Below are positions 1 to 7,600 of a DNA stretch of 9,741 bases, piece after piece (the first letter of the stretch is position 1; every line of letters starts with the position of its first letter). Origin of the DNA: Govanella sp037189785 (GTDB lineage Bacteria > Pseudomonadota > Alphaproteobacteria > Sphingomonadales > Govanellaceae). The position numbers and the translations under genes are program-made. The DNA lies in the NCBI GenBank assembly GCA_037189785.1, contig JBBCIP010000207.1, positions 1 to 9,741 on the forward strand, written 5' to 3'. Under the pieces are notes generated by a model. It did no database searches, was not told the origin of the DNA, and saw only the letters and a program-made list of their open reading frames with translations.

Positions 1-1610
1 GGACGGTATGTTAAACGCGTTCCCGCAGCGCTTTTCACGGTGTTATAGGTATAGGCGGCATTGACGGAGAAATAATCGGTCGGCTGCCACACAAACCCGG
101 CTTCAATACCTTCCGACTTCGATTTGCCTGCGACATTGAAATAGTTTGGATCAGGCGTACCAAAAGCGCCGCCGTAGACGATCTTATTATCTGTTTCAAT
201 GCGGAAATAGGTCAATTCAAAGCGGAAACTATCGAACAGACTTTGTTCAAAGCCGATGTCAAGACTTTTGCTTTTTTCAGGTTCGAGATTGGCATTACCC
301 AACATTGGGTCGCCACAGCAGATCCCATAAAGCTCAAACAAGCTTGGCGCCCGGAAACCGGTTGAATAGCTGCCTTTCAGCTTTGTGCCTGTTTCATCGA
401 TATTATAAGCCGCTGTGACACGATAAGTATCAAAAGTCCCGAAATTATCATGATCTTCGATACGTGCACCAAATGACAACGACAATGCATCAAACACAGT
501 CAGTTGATAAAGGGCAAAGTATCCTTTGGTCCAGATGGACGCGCCGAGCGGTGTGCCGTCGGAAACATATTCTTCCTTTTTGGCTTCTGCACCGAATACT
601 AAAATATTATCAGGATTGATCGCGAAAGACCCGACGAAGTCATATTTTTGGCGTTCACCAACATAGTAATACGATGGCGCACCATTATCAAAACCGTCCC
701 GTTCATTACGGGCATAAGCCGCGCCGATTTCGCCCGTGAACCGATCATCAAACAAACGGAATTCCGATGATATGCGACCAGAATATTGCTTATAATCATC
801 ACCACGATCGGAATCGTCACAGAACGGACCACCGCAAGCATCAAAATTCAATGTTCCTTCGGCATAACGGAAAGCGCCTTTGAAATCGACGTTTTCTGAT
901 GCGGAGAAGTCCAACCGTCCCCCTGCGGACAAGTTGTTATACTTCTCGCCTTCGCTATTACCAGGAAGATTGGAATCAGCCGCGGAGAAGCCATCCGTAT
1001 CCACATATTGGACATCAATGTTATAGCCGAAGCGGTCTTCAAGCGCGCCGCCCATCAAGTTGATCCCACCTTGGAAAGTGGAATATCTACCGGCTTCCAA
1101 AGCGACCGACCCTGATAGATCTCCGCTACCGCGCTTGCTCATGATATTCACAACGCCGCCAACGGCTTGACCACCGTAAAGCACACTTTGTGACCCACGC
1201 AATACTTCAACACGATCAATGCCGCCGGTCAGAAGCTGCGAGAAATCGAAAGCGGTTTGCGACCGGCTTGGGTCCGAAACCTCGATCCCGTCGATCAAAG
1301 CCAAGGTCCCTTCAGTCCCCATACCACGAATACGCACATGGGAATCAGTCCCTCGTGCCCCATATTGCGACACGGACAGCCCAGGCGTTGTTTGTAAGAT
1401 ATCGATCACGAAACGCGTTTGCTGGTTTTCAATGTCGGTCCGGGTCACGACAGAAATTGAAGACCCGATCCGACTGATATCTGTGGGTGTACGCGTTGCC
1501 GTGACGACAACTTCATCGCGGGTCACCGCTTCATCAGCCAAAACTTGAGTGTTTAAAATAGTCGTCGATATTAATAGACAAGCGAAAGCTTGCGTTTTCT
1601 GAGAACGCAT
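1..1610 (-). CDS. btuB: TonB-dependent vitamin B12 outer-membrane receptor BtuB (3' end outside window)
   Basis: Outer-membrane beta-barrel that imports cobalamin using TonB energy. I read an uninterrupted frame of 536 codons from an ATG at 1610 down to the left edge; with a usual family length near 600-620 residues, about 80 C-terminal residues are missing. Residues 1-25 look like a signal peptide (basic start, hydrophobic core, VLA before the cut). A TonB box, DEVVVTATR, lies at residues 32-40, much like the DTLVVTANR box of E. coli BtuB. The plug domain follows to about residue 160, with IRGMG, LIDGIE and VEVLRGSQSVLYG. The rest has alternating barrel-strand character and the conserved GFRAPSLFELYG at about 418-429. 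A GGAG Shine-Dalgarno at 1618-1621, seven bases from the ATG, supports the start. A cobalamin riboswitch upstream makes B12 the likely substrate. Oddities are a cysteine pair in an Asp-rich loop (259, 264) and vicinal cysteines 431-432. Confidence 0.93.
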   Translation of the reverse strand, partial: MRSQKTQAFACLLISTTILNTQVLADEAVTRDEVVVTATRTPTDISRIGSSISVVTRTDIENQQTRFVIDILQTTPGLSVSQYGARGTDSHVRIRGMGTEGTLALIDGIEVSDPSRSQTAFDFSQLLTGGIDRVEVLRGSQSVLYGGQAVGGVVNIMSKRGSGDLSGSVALEAGRYSTFQGGINLMGGALEDRFGYNIDVQYVDTDGFSAADSNLPGNSEGEKYNNLSAGGRLDFSASENVDFKGAFRYAEGTLNFDACGGPFCDDSDRGDDYKQYSGRISSEFRLFDDRFTGEIGAAYARNERDGFDNGAPSYYYVGERQKYDFVGSFAINPDNILVFGAEAKKEEYVSDGTPLGASIWTKGYFALYQLTVFDALSLSFGARIEDHDNFGTFDTYRVTAAYNIDETGTKLKGSYSTGFRAPSLFELYGICCGDPMLGNANLEPEKSKSLDIGFEQSLFDSFRFELTYFRIETDNKIVYGGAFGTPDPNYFNVAGKSKSEGIEAGFVWQPTDYFSVNAAYTYNTVKSAAGTRLTYR

Positions 1611-1629
1611 CTCGATACTCCATCCGTTG

Positions 1630-1670
1630 GGACCAAACCGTATCTTCGGCCGTGGTCCGTTTTTCTTTTT
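1630..1670 (+). terminator. Terminator-like hairpin with T-tract, plus strand, in the btuB leader
   Basis: Read on the plus strand, GGACCA (1630-1635) pairs with TGGTCC (1653-1658), and an inner CCG/CGG (1638-1640 with 1647-1649) extends the hairpin. A tract of five T, one C and five T (1660-1670) follows directly. This is the shape of an intrinsic terminator for transcription running rightwards, antisense to btuB. No plus-strand gene lies to its left in the window, so it may stop antisense transcripts before they enter the riboswitch region, or it may be fortuitous. On the minus strand the same stem sits just before the btuB Shine-Dalgarno. Confidence 0.4.
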
Positions 1671-1718
1671 GGGATGAATTAGATACGCCCGATGTCTCGG
1701 ATAAGCTGATGCTTGAAT

Positions 1719-1762
1719 ATCCGTAGCCAACACACCCCAACTGTGGTGTCGCCACTACGGAT
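1719..1762 (-). promoter_or_regulatory. Stem-loop in btuB leader, probable part of the riboswitch expression platform
   Basis: In the minus-strand RNA, AUCCGUAG (1762-1755) pairs perfectly over 8 bp with CUACGGAU (1726-1719). Inside, ACACC (1749-1745) pairs with GGUGU (1736-1732) beyond a symmetric internal loop. No U-tract follows, so it is unlikely to be a terminator. It lies between the riboswitch aptamer and the btuB ribosome binding site, where an expression platform is expected. Its 5' arm can alternatively pair with the bases next to the Shine-Dalgarno. The role is inferred. Confidence 0.5.
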
Positions 1763-1805
1763 GACCGCTCTTCCGGCAACTCCCGACCGAAGGACGTGCG
1801 ACATT

Positions 1806-1991
1806 GGCGGCAGGTCTCCTGGCTCTTGGATCATCGACCCGCTGCTCCTTCCCAAGGTCGAAACCTCAGTGGCTTATGCAGCGGGAACTCCCCAATTACA
1901 GTTGCGGGTACAGCTGCAGCATTGCCTGTCTGCTATTAAACAAACGTGTTGGCGCACTGCATTCCCTTGGACCCCCTCGCGGGGGACCGCC
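1806..1991 (-). ncRNA. Cobalamin riboswitch aptamer upstream of btuB
   Basis: The conserved B12 box AGCCAGGAGACCTGCC reads on the minus strand at 1824-1809. Other family hallmarks occur in the right order 5' of it: GGGAATGCAGTG, CCGCAACTGTAA, AAGCCACTG, and CCTTGGGAAGG just after a hairpin with a TTCG loop. P1 can form between GGCGG at about 1991-1987 and CCGCC at about 1810-1806. A peripheral hairpin CCCCC-GCGA-GGGGG lies near the 5' end. CCCGCTGC (1885-1878) and GCAGCGGG (1845-1838) close a helix around the GCCACTG/GGGAAGG module. The family binds adenosylcobalamin or related corrinoids and normally lowers expression of the downstream gene, here btuB. The distance from B12 box to btuB start is about 200 nt, unusually roomy, and is filled with further stems. 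Confidence 0.95.
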
Positions 1992-2041
1992 GTGCGGGAC
2001 TATAGCGAGAGTCTTTTCCCTCCGCAAGCCCGACAGATGCA

Positions 2042-2070
2042 TAGATATGAGGGTGTGACTTTTTTACCAA
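2042..2070 (-). promoter_or_regulatory. Candidate sigma-70-type promoter for riboswitch-btuB
   Basis: On the minus strand, TTGGTA (2070-2065) and TATCTA (2047-2042) are separated by exactly 17 bases, resembling -35 and -10 hexamers. Transcription would start near 2035, about 45 nt before the riboswitch P1. The -35 hexamer overlaps the TAA stop of the permease gene (2066-2064). This is a visual match only; read-through from the permease gene is a possible additional source of btuB transcript. Confidence 0.4.
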
Positions 2071-3164
2071 TTGCGACGCAGTTTAAAGATCAGATGTAAG
2101 AAAAACGGCACACCCAACAAAGCCGTCACTGCGCCGAGCCGCAATTCGTTGGACGATGGGATAAGCCGAACCGCAACATCCGCCAAGGTTAAAAGAGCAG
2201 CACCAGCGATCGCCGCCGGAACAAACAAGCGGGAGCGTTGAAAGCCAATCACATAGCTGACCATATGCGGCACGATCAGGCCAATGAACCCAATACTTCC
2301 GGTAACCGCCACCGCGCCACCAACACCAAGAGCGATACCGATAATCAAACGAAACCGGACATGCCGCATGTCGAAGCCAAGACTTTTGGCCCCGTCCTCG
2401 CCCAATGATAATGCATCTAGTGCTCGACGATCCCAGTACAGCAGACAGGCCCCGATAATAATGGGCGGCGCCGCGAGCATAACATGCTTCAGACTGCGAT
2501 CTTCCAACGACCCCAGTAACCAAAAAGAGATTTCCATGGCCGCAAAAGGATTAGGCGATAAATTTAAGGCCAAAGAAATCAACGCCCCTGCAAGCGTGCT
2601 GATCGCGATCCCAGCCAAAATCAATGTTAAAACATTGTCGCTTCTGCGGACGAACGCCAATACCACCACAAAGGCAATCAGAGCCGCCACGATCGCCATC
2701 ATCGGCAAAACCAAGCTCGATATGGCAGCCAAGCCGAAATACAGCGAAATCACCGCCCCCAGGGCGGCAGCGTTGGAGACCCCAAGCACCGATGCTTCCG
2801 CCAGCGGATTGCGTAAATAGCCCTGTAACGCCACACCGGCCATAGCCAAAATAGCGCCGACCATAACCGACAAAAGCATGCGCGGCAGGCGAATGTCTTG
2901 AACAATCACAGTGGTGGCAGCATCGGCACGGCCAATCAACCCAGCAAACACATCGGTTTGACTTAAAGACACCGGACCCACACTGAGTGATGCATAAACA
3001 GATATCAGCAACACGCCGATCAGGCAAAATAGGATCATGAGCTGCGGCTTGACAGCTTTCTTGGGCGTAGGTTGGGGCGTCGAAATGACGATATCACTCA
3101 GCACGGCAGACCTCATCCGGAGTCGTCTGACTGTCTCGTCACCCGTGATGTCCCGAGACGGCAT
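2064..3164 (-). CDS. btuC: Cobalamin ABC transporter permease, FecCD/BtuC family
   Basis: Inner-membrane subunit of a type II ABC importer, probably moving B12 delivered by the BtuF-like protein encoded divergently. The 366-residue product has about ten hydrophobic segments from residue 43 on. Family hallmarks are RLPRMLLSVMVGA (92-104), GVALQGYLRNPLAEA (110-124), the cytoplasmic LSLGEDGAKSLG loop (252-263) that contacts the ATPase, GFIGLIVPHM (292-301) and the C-terminal LRLGAVTALLGVPFFL (341-356). The first 40 residues are polar and unlike the family core, so a later start is possible (ATG at 3116); neither ATG has a strong Shine-Dalgarno. The ATPase BtuD is not adjacent: upstream is divergent btuF and downstream the btuB riboswitch. 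FecCD permeases also serve siderophores and haem; the B12 assignment rests on context. Confidence 0.9.
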   Translation of the reverse strand: MPSRDITGDETVRRLRMRSAVLSDIVISTPQPTPKKAVKPQLMILFCLIGVLLISVYASLSVGPVSLSQTDVFAGLIGRADAATTVIVQDIRLPRMLLSVMVGAILAMAGVALQGYLRNPLAEASVLGVSNAAALGAVISLYFGLAAISSLVLPMMAIVAALIAFVVVLAFVRRSDNVLTLILAGIAISTLAGALISLALNLSPNPFAAMEISFWLLGSLEDRSLKHVMLAAPPIIIGACLLYWDRRALDALSLGEDGAKSLGFDMRHVRFRLIIGIALGVGGAVAVTGSIGFIGLIVPHMVSYVIGFQRSRLFVPAAIAGAALLTLADVAVRLIPSSNELRLGAVTALLGVPFFLHLIFKLRRNW

Positions 3165-3226
3165 TCTCTTGCGCTATGGACCAAGCCACGCTAAAACGCC
3201 ATCATGACAGGTAGCGATAGAGACTT
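3165..3226. other. Divergent intergenic region btuC/btuF
   Basis: These 62 bases must hold the start signals of both flanking divergent genes unless their promoters reach into coding sequence. There is no room for a riboswitch and no B12 box. On the plus strand, TTGCGC (3169-3174) and TAAAAC 17 bases downstream are a poor promoter match for btuF. I see no convincing promoter for btuC and no clear operator palindrome. Confidence 0.4.
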
Positions 3227-4081
3227 ATGAAGTCAATCCTGGTTGCGATCACAACGGTTATTTTATGCTGCAGCGTGTTCGGAATTGCCGCGGCCGAGGC
3301 CGCTGACGTGTATCCGCCCGCACGTCCTCAACGGGTCGTATCTTTAAATCTCTGTGCCGACCAATTTCTCATTGCCTTAGCCGACAAATCGCAAATTGCC
3401 GCCCTTTCCAAAAACGCGCGGGACAAACAACTGTCTTATTATGCGGATCGCGCAACTGAATACCCGATATCGGCAAACAGTGCGGAAAGCATCGTTGCCC
3501 TGAACCCTGATCTTATCATCAGTAACAAACTGCGGTATCAACATACTCAATCCATTTTACGAGATCACGGATATAAAATTTCAAATCTTACAACCGCCAA
3601 CAGTTATAAGGAGATCATTCAACAAATCCGGTTAGTGGCCGATTGGGTCGGTTATCCTGAGCGGGGAGAAGCGTTAATCGCTGAAATGAACCAAGCGCTA
3701 TCTGAACTGCAGGACCCCGCAAACATAAAACACCCCACCATCGTCCATTATCAGCGGCGTGGCTTCGTGACCGGCGGCGAAACATTGCTGGACGAAATCA
3801 TGGAACACGCAGGCTATAAAAACATCGCTCGTGTTCTTGGGACAAAGAAAGTGACCCGGGTCTCTCTTGAAAGCATCATCAAAGCCCGTCCGGATTACCT
3901 ACTCCTGACCACCAAGGCGACAACGGCAGAAGATATTGGCGCAGAGGTGCTGCAACATCCTGCACTAGCGCAACAGTTTCCCGACAACAACCGGCTATAT
4001 ATACCTGAATCTTATATTTCCTGCGGTGGCCCTTCCTATAGTGCAGCCGTTGCGATGCTCCACAAACAGAGACGTGACTAA
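3227..4081 (+). CDS. btuF: Periplasmic cobalamin-binding protein, BtuF-like
   Basis: Substrate-binding protein of an ABC importer, expected to capture B12 in the periplasm and dock on the BtuC-like permease. The 284-residue product begins with a signal peptide (MKSILVAITT, hydrophobic to about residue 22, likely cut near AEA, 24-26). The class III periplasmic-binding fold of the BtuF/FhuD/TroA type is suggested by RVVSLNLCADQ (36-46), VALNPDLIIS (90-99) in the first lobe, a helical linker around 124-160, and ARPDYLLLTT (220-229) in the second lobe. CGGPSYSAAV (266-275) near the end resembles the closing motif of related proteins. C43 and C266 could form a disulfide. The gene is transcribed away from the permease and ends convergently with cobO, stop codons overlapping (TAA at 4079-4081). 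Corrinoid specificity is inferred from the neighbours; iron-chelate binders share this fold. Confidence 0.85.
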   Translation: MKSILVAITTVILCCSVFGIAAAEAADVYPPARPQRVVSLNLCADQFLIALADKSQIAALSKNARDKQLSYYADRATEYPISANSAESIVALNPDLIISNKLRYQHTQSILRDHGYKISNLTTANSYKEIIQQIRLVADWVGYPERGEALIAEMNQALSELQDPANIKHPTIVHYQRRGFVTGGETLLDEIMEHAGYKNIARVLGTKKVTRVSLESIIKARPDYLLLTTKATTAEDIGAEVLQHPALAQQFPDNNRLYIPESYISCGGPSYSAAVAMLHKQRRD

Positions 4082-4683
4082 AATTCAATGCCCGCCTGGG
4101 CTTTGACACCATCGCGGAAGGGATGCTTAATCAAAGTCATCTCGGTGACCAGATCTGCAATCTCGATCAAATCTTCATGTGCATTTCTACCGGTCACGAT
4201 AACATGGGTGTCTTGCGGCTTTTGTTTAAGAAAATCGACCACTTTTTGCCGTGATAAATAGTCGTAGCGCAAAACGATATTCAGTTCATCACACAACACA
4301 AGTTTATACTGTGGGTCAGAAATCATCTCCATAGCAACATCCCAAGCTTTTTCGGCTGAGGCAATGTCTTTGGCCCGGTCTTGGGTTTCCCAGGTGAACC
4401 CTTCGCCCAGGGTTTTTATGGTGACTTGATCGGGGAAGGCTTCCAAAACCTTTTTCTCCCCACTGTCCCAGGCTCCTTTCACGAATTGTACGATTCCAAC
4501 CTTTTGACCATGACCGATCGCGCGACAAACCATGCCTAATGCCGCTGTGGTCTTGCCTTTACCTTTGCCGGTATGGACAATCAACAATCCTTTTTCGATT
4601 GTTTTATTACTCATAATTTTATCGCGGGCCGCTTTCTTTTTTTGCATTTTTTCCGCATGGCGGGCGTCATCATACTCGGTCAT
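4078..4683 (-). CDS. cobO: Cob(I)yrinic acid a,c-diamide adenosyltransferase (CobO/CobA/BtuR type)
   Basis: Transfers the 5'-deoxyadenosyl group of ATP to the cobalt of reduced corrinoids (EC 2.5.1.17), making adenosyl-corrinoids in the cytoplasm. The 201-residue length is typical. The ATP-binding P-loop HTGKGKGKTTAA spans residues 37-48, VQFVKG is at 65-70, the Walker B-like VLCDELN at 129-135, TGRNAHEDL at 164-172, and the conserved end KAQAGIEF at 194-201. Residues 7-27 form a Lys/Arg-rich helix ahead of the fold, as is usual in this family. The ATG overlaps the end of cobN by 14 bases, and a GGAG seven bases upstream supports this start over the internal Met24. It is the last gene of the minus-strand cobW-cobN-cobO run in the window. 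It stops inside the end of convergent btuF, leaving no intergenic space for a terminator. Confidence 0.96.
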   Translation of the reverse strand: MTEYDDARHAEKMQKKKAARDKIMSNKTIEKGLLIVHTGKGKGKTTAALGMVCRAIGHGQKVGIVQFVKGAWDSGEKKVLEAFPDQVTIKTLGEGFTWETQDRAKDIASAEKAWDVAMEMISDPQYKLVLCDELNIVLRYDYLSRQKVVDFLKQKPQDTHVIVTGRNAHEDLIEIADLVTEMTLIKHPFRDGVKAQAGIEF

Positions 4684-7600
4684 GATTAGTCTCCTTTTCG
4701 AGTAAGCCTTCTAATAGCTCGCGGGTGATGTTCCGACGCGGCTTCCATAACCTGCGATCAATCGCCTCGATAAATCGTTCTGATATTTCGCGCAATGCAT
4801 CGGGATTGACCGCTTTCATAAAGTCACGAACAGTCTGATCAGCTATATAAGCGTCAAACAATTGATCAAAATGATGATCTTGCACAACGGAGGTGGTGGC
4901 CGCATACGCAAATAAATAATCGACGGTCGCCGCCATCTCGAACGCGCCCTTATAACCATGGCGCATGACGCCCGCGATCCATTTCGGGTTTGCAGCCCGC
5001 GCCCTGACGACCCGCCCAAGTTCATCCGCCAAGGTGCGAACTCGGGGCGTCTCGGGACGGGAATGATCATTGTGATAGATTGTCGGCGTCGCACCTTTTA
5101 TTTTTGTAACTGCCGCGACCAGGCCACCTTGGAACTGATAATAATCATCAGAATCCAAAAGATCATGTTCGCGGTTGTCTTGATTTTGAATGACCGCGTC
5201 CACGCGGGCCAATTGAGTTTCAAAGATAGCCCGTCCGCCCTCACCCTTTAATCCAGCGTCATAGATATAACTTCCCCACAAAAGATAAGCGTTGGCCAGA
5301 TCATCAGCTGTTGTCCAAACCCCTTCATCAATAAGCGCCTGAAGTCCCGCGCCATAAGCGCCAGGCTTTGACCCAAAGATCCGACTCCCGGCTTGGCGGT
5401 CAGCGTCATCCAGGCTGAGCCCTTGGTGCTGGGCCGCTGCCTTATCAAGCAAAAATCGTTCGGCCAACGGGTTATCCGCGCCAGGTTCATTGAGTTGCAT
5501 CACGGCGCGCATCGCACTATCAAGCAACTGGATTTGGACAGGAAAAGCATCGCGAAAGAATCCGGAAATCCGGAATGTAATATCAACACGCGGGCGCCCC
5601 AGAACAGCGATCGGCAATATGTCAAACCCTGTGACCCGGCGCGCCGCCTGATCCCATGTGGGTTTTACGCCAATCAATGCCAAAGCTTGGGCTATATCAT
5701 CACCGCCCGTTCGCATGTTGGATGTGCCCCAAGCAGAAATCGCCATATGCCTTGGCCAATTACCATGGCGTTGACGATAATCATCAACCAACAGCTGGGC
5801 CGATTTCCAGCCCAAGGTCCACGCCGTAGATGTCGGCACACTGCGACTGTCGACCGAATAAAAATTGCGCCCTGTCGGTAAAACTTCTGGTCGGCCTCGG
5901 GTTGGCGCGCCAGATGGCCCAGGCAGGACGAATCTACCATCAAGTCCTATCAGTAACCCAGTCAGCTCTTCTCCACCGCATTGACGCAGCATAGGCTTAA
6001 ATCGTGTTTCGATGTTTGCCAACACAACACCTGTGTGATGCCATTCCGGATCGGCGACAGTTTCGCCGCTGACCAGCATTGCCGCTAAAATTTCTAGCCT
6101 TTCCACCGTGTCGCCGATCGTCCGCCATGAATCCATGGATAAGGGGTGCAGAACTGCGGGGCGTGAACCGTTCCAGACCTCGCCCAAATGATCCGTCAGC
6201 GGATCAAACGCAGACAGCCCCAGATCTTGCGCCAGTGCGCGCAGCAAAGACGCATCATCGGCTTGGCCGAGACCGCGGGGAATGCGGGTCAGTGCGATCA
6301 ACAGATCGGTTTCTTGACGCCCTGTGGGGGATTTTCCGAATATATGCAAGCCATCACGGATTTGTAATTCTTTCAGTTCACAAAGATAATTGTCTAAAAC
6401 AGCCAGAGCTTCGTCTTCTGCTCCGTTGTCAGGAAACCCACAATCCTTATCAAGACCGATGCGTGTGGCAAGATCCAGAATCTCTCTCCTGAGTAACGGA
6501 ATGCGGCGTTGATCTTGACCCACGGCATCATAATATTCATCGACCAAGGCTTCGAGATCGCGCAACGGCCCGTATGTTTCCGCCCGCGTCAACGGCGGCG
6601 TCAAGTGATCGATAATCACCGCCGAACTGCGCCGTTTGGCTTGCGTGCCTTCACCCGGATCATTGACAATAAACGGATAAAGATGCGGGATTGGCCCCAA
6701 AACAACCTCGGGGAAGCAATTTTCCGACATCGCCACAGATTTACCCGGCAGCCATTCCAGATTGCCGTGCTTGCCCATATGTACGACCGCATGCATCTCA
6801 AACACCAATCGTAACCAGGCATAAAACGCCACGTAGCCATGCGGCGGCACCAAGGCAGGATCATGATATGTGGATTCTGGGTCAATATTATAACCGCGGG
6901 CCGGTTGCACAGCCAAAACGACGGACCCAAAGCGATGAATGGGAAGTACAAAGACCTTACCTGCACCATGCCGTGTGACAAACGGATCTTGTTCGGGATC
7001 CCCCCATTGTTCATTGATGGCGTCTTGGACAGTTGCCGGGAGTGAATTGAAATACCGTTTATAATCATCCAGCGCGAACAAAACGCCTGAGTTCAAACCA
7101 TCTATCTTCTTTCGCGCGTTGGTCGGACCGGCCGTTAACCGCGCCATCAACGCGTCGGTATCTGCGGGTATATTTTCGAGCGCGTATCCATCGTGTTTCA
7201 ACGCTTGAAACAGCATCATGACGCTGGCCGGCGTATCAAGACCGACACCATTGCCCAAACGCCCATCACGATTGGGATAATTTGCCATGACAACAGCAAC
7301 ACGACGATCATGTTTCGGGGTCATCGCCAAGCGACACCAGGCTGCGGCAAGATCCGCCACAAAATCAATACGATCCGCTACTGGCTGATGGACAACGATC
7401 GACCGTTCAGTGCTGTCGTCAAAGCTGCGTTCTTGTTTAAACGCGACGGCCCGCGTGATGATTCTTCCATCGACCTCGGGCAGCGATACGTTCATTGCGA
7501 TGTCACGCGCGGGCAGACCATATATATTGGTGTTCCATACATCTGCCGTTGTCCCGGCGAAAATGACTTGTAATATCGGCGCCCCTGGTCTTTCCAGTAT

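Noticed and set aside
1719..1762. Leader stem-loop as an intrinsic terminator for btuB
   Set aside because: The stem is good but no U-tract follows on the minus strand; a translational or spacer role fits better.
1534..1779. 81-codon minus-strand frame overlapping the btuB start and leader
   Set aside because: Out of frame with btuB, no family likeness, and occupies the structured leader; the receptor frame from 1610 has a signal peptide and Shine-Dalgarno.
1713..2099. 128-codon plus-strand frame across the riboswitch
   Set aside because: Sequence is explained by the antisense of the cobalamin aptamer and leader; no protein features.
2284..2820. 178-codon open frame on the plus strand opposite the permease gene
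   Set aside because: Antisense to the FecCD core; composition is what the reverse complement of a hydrophobic gene gives, rich in Ala/Thr/Pro/Lys.
4090..4104. GCCC-GCCT-GGGC-TTT as a btuF terminator
   Set aside because: Only a 4-bp stem and three T, and it encodes conserved C-terminal residues of CobO; too weak to annotate.
5393..5881. 162-codon open frame on the plus strand opposite cobN
   Set aside because: Lies wholly antisense to a well-conserved part of CobN and has no recognisable domain.
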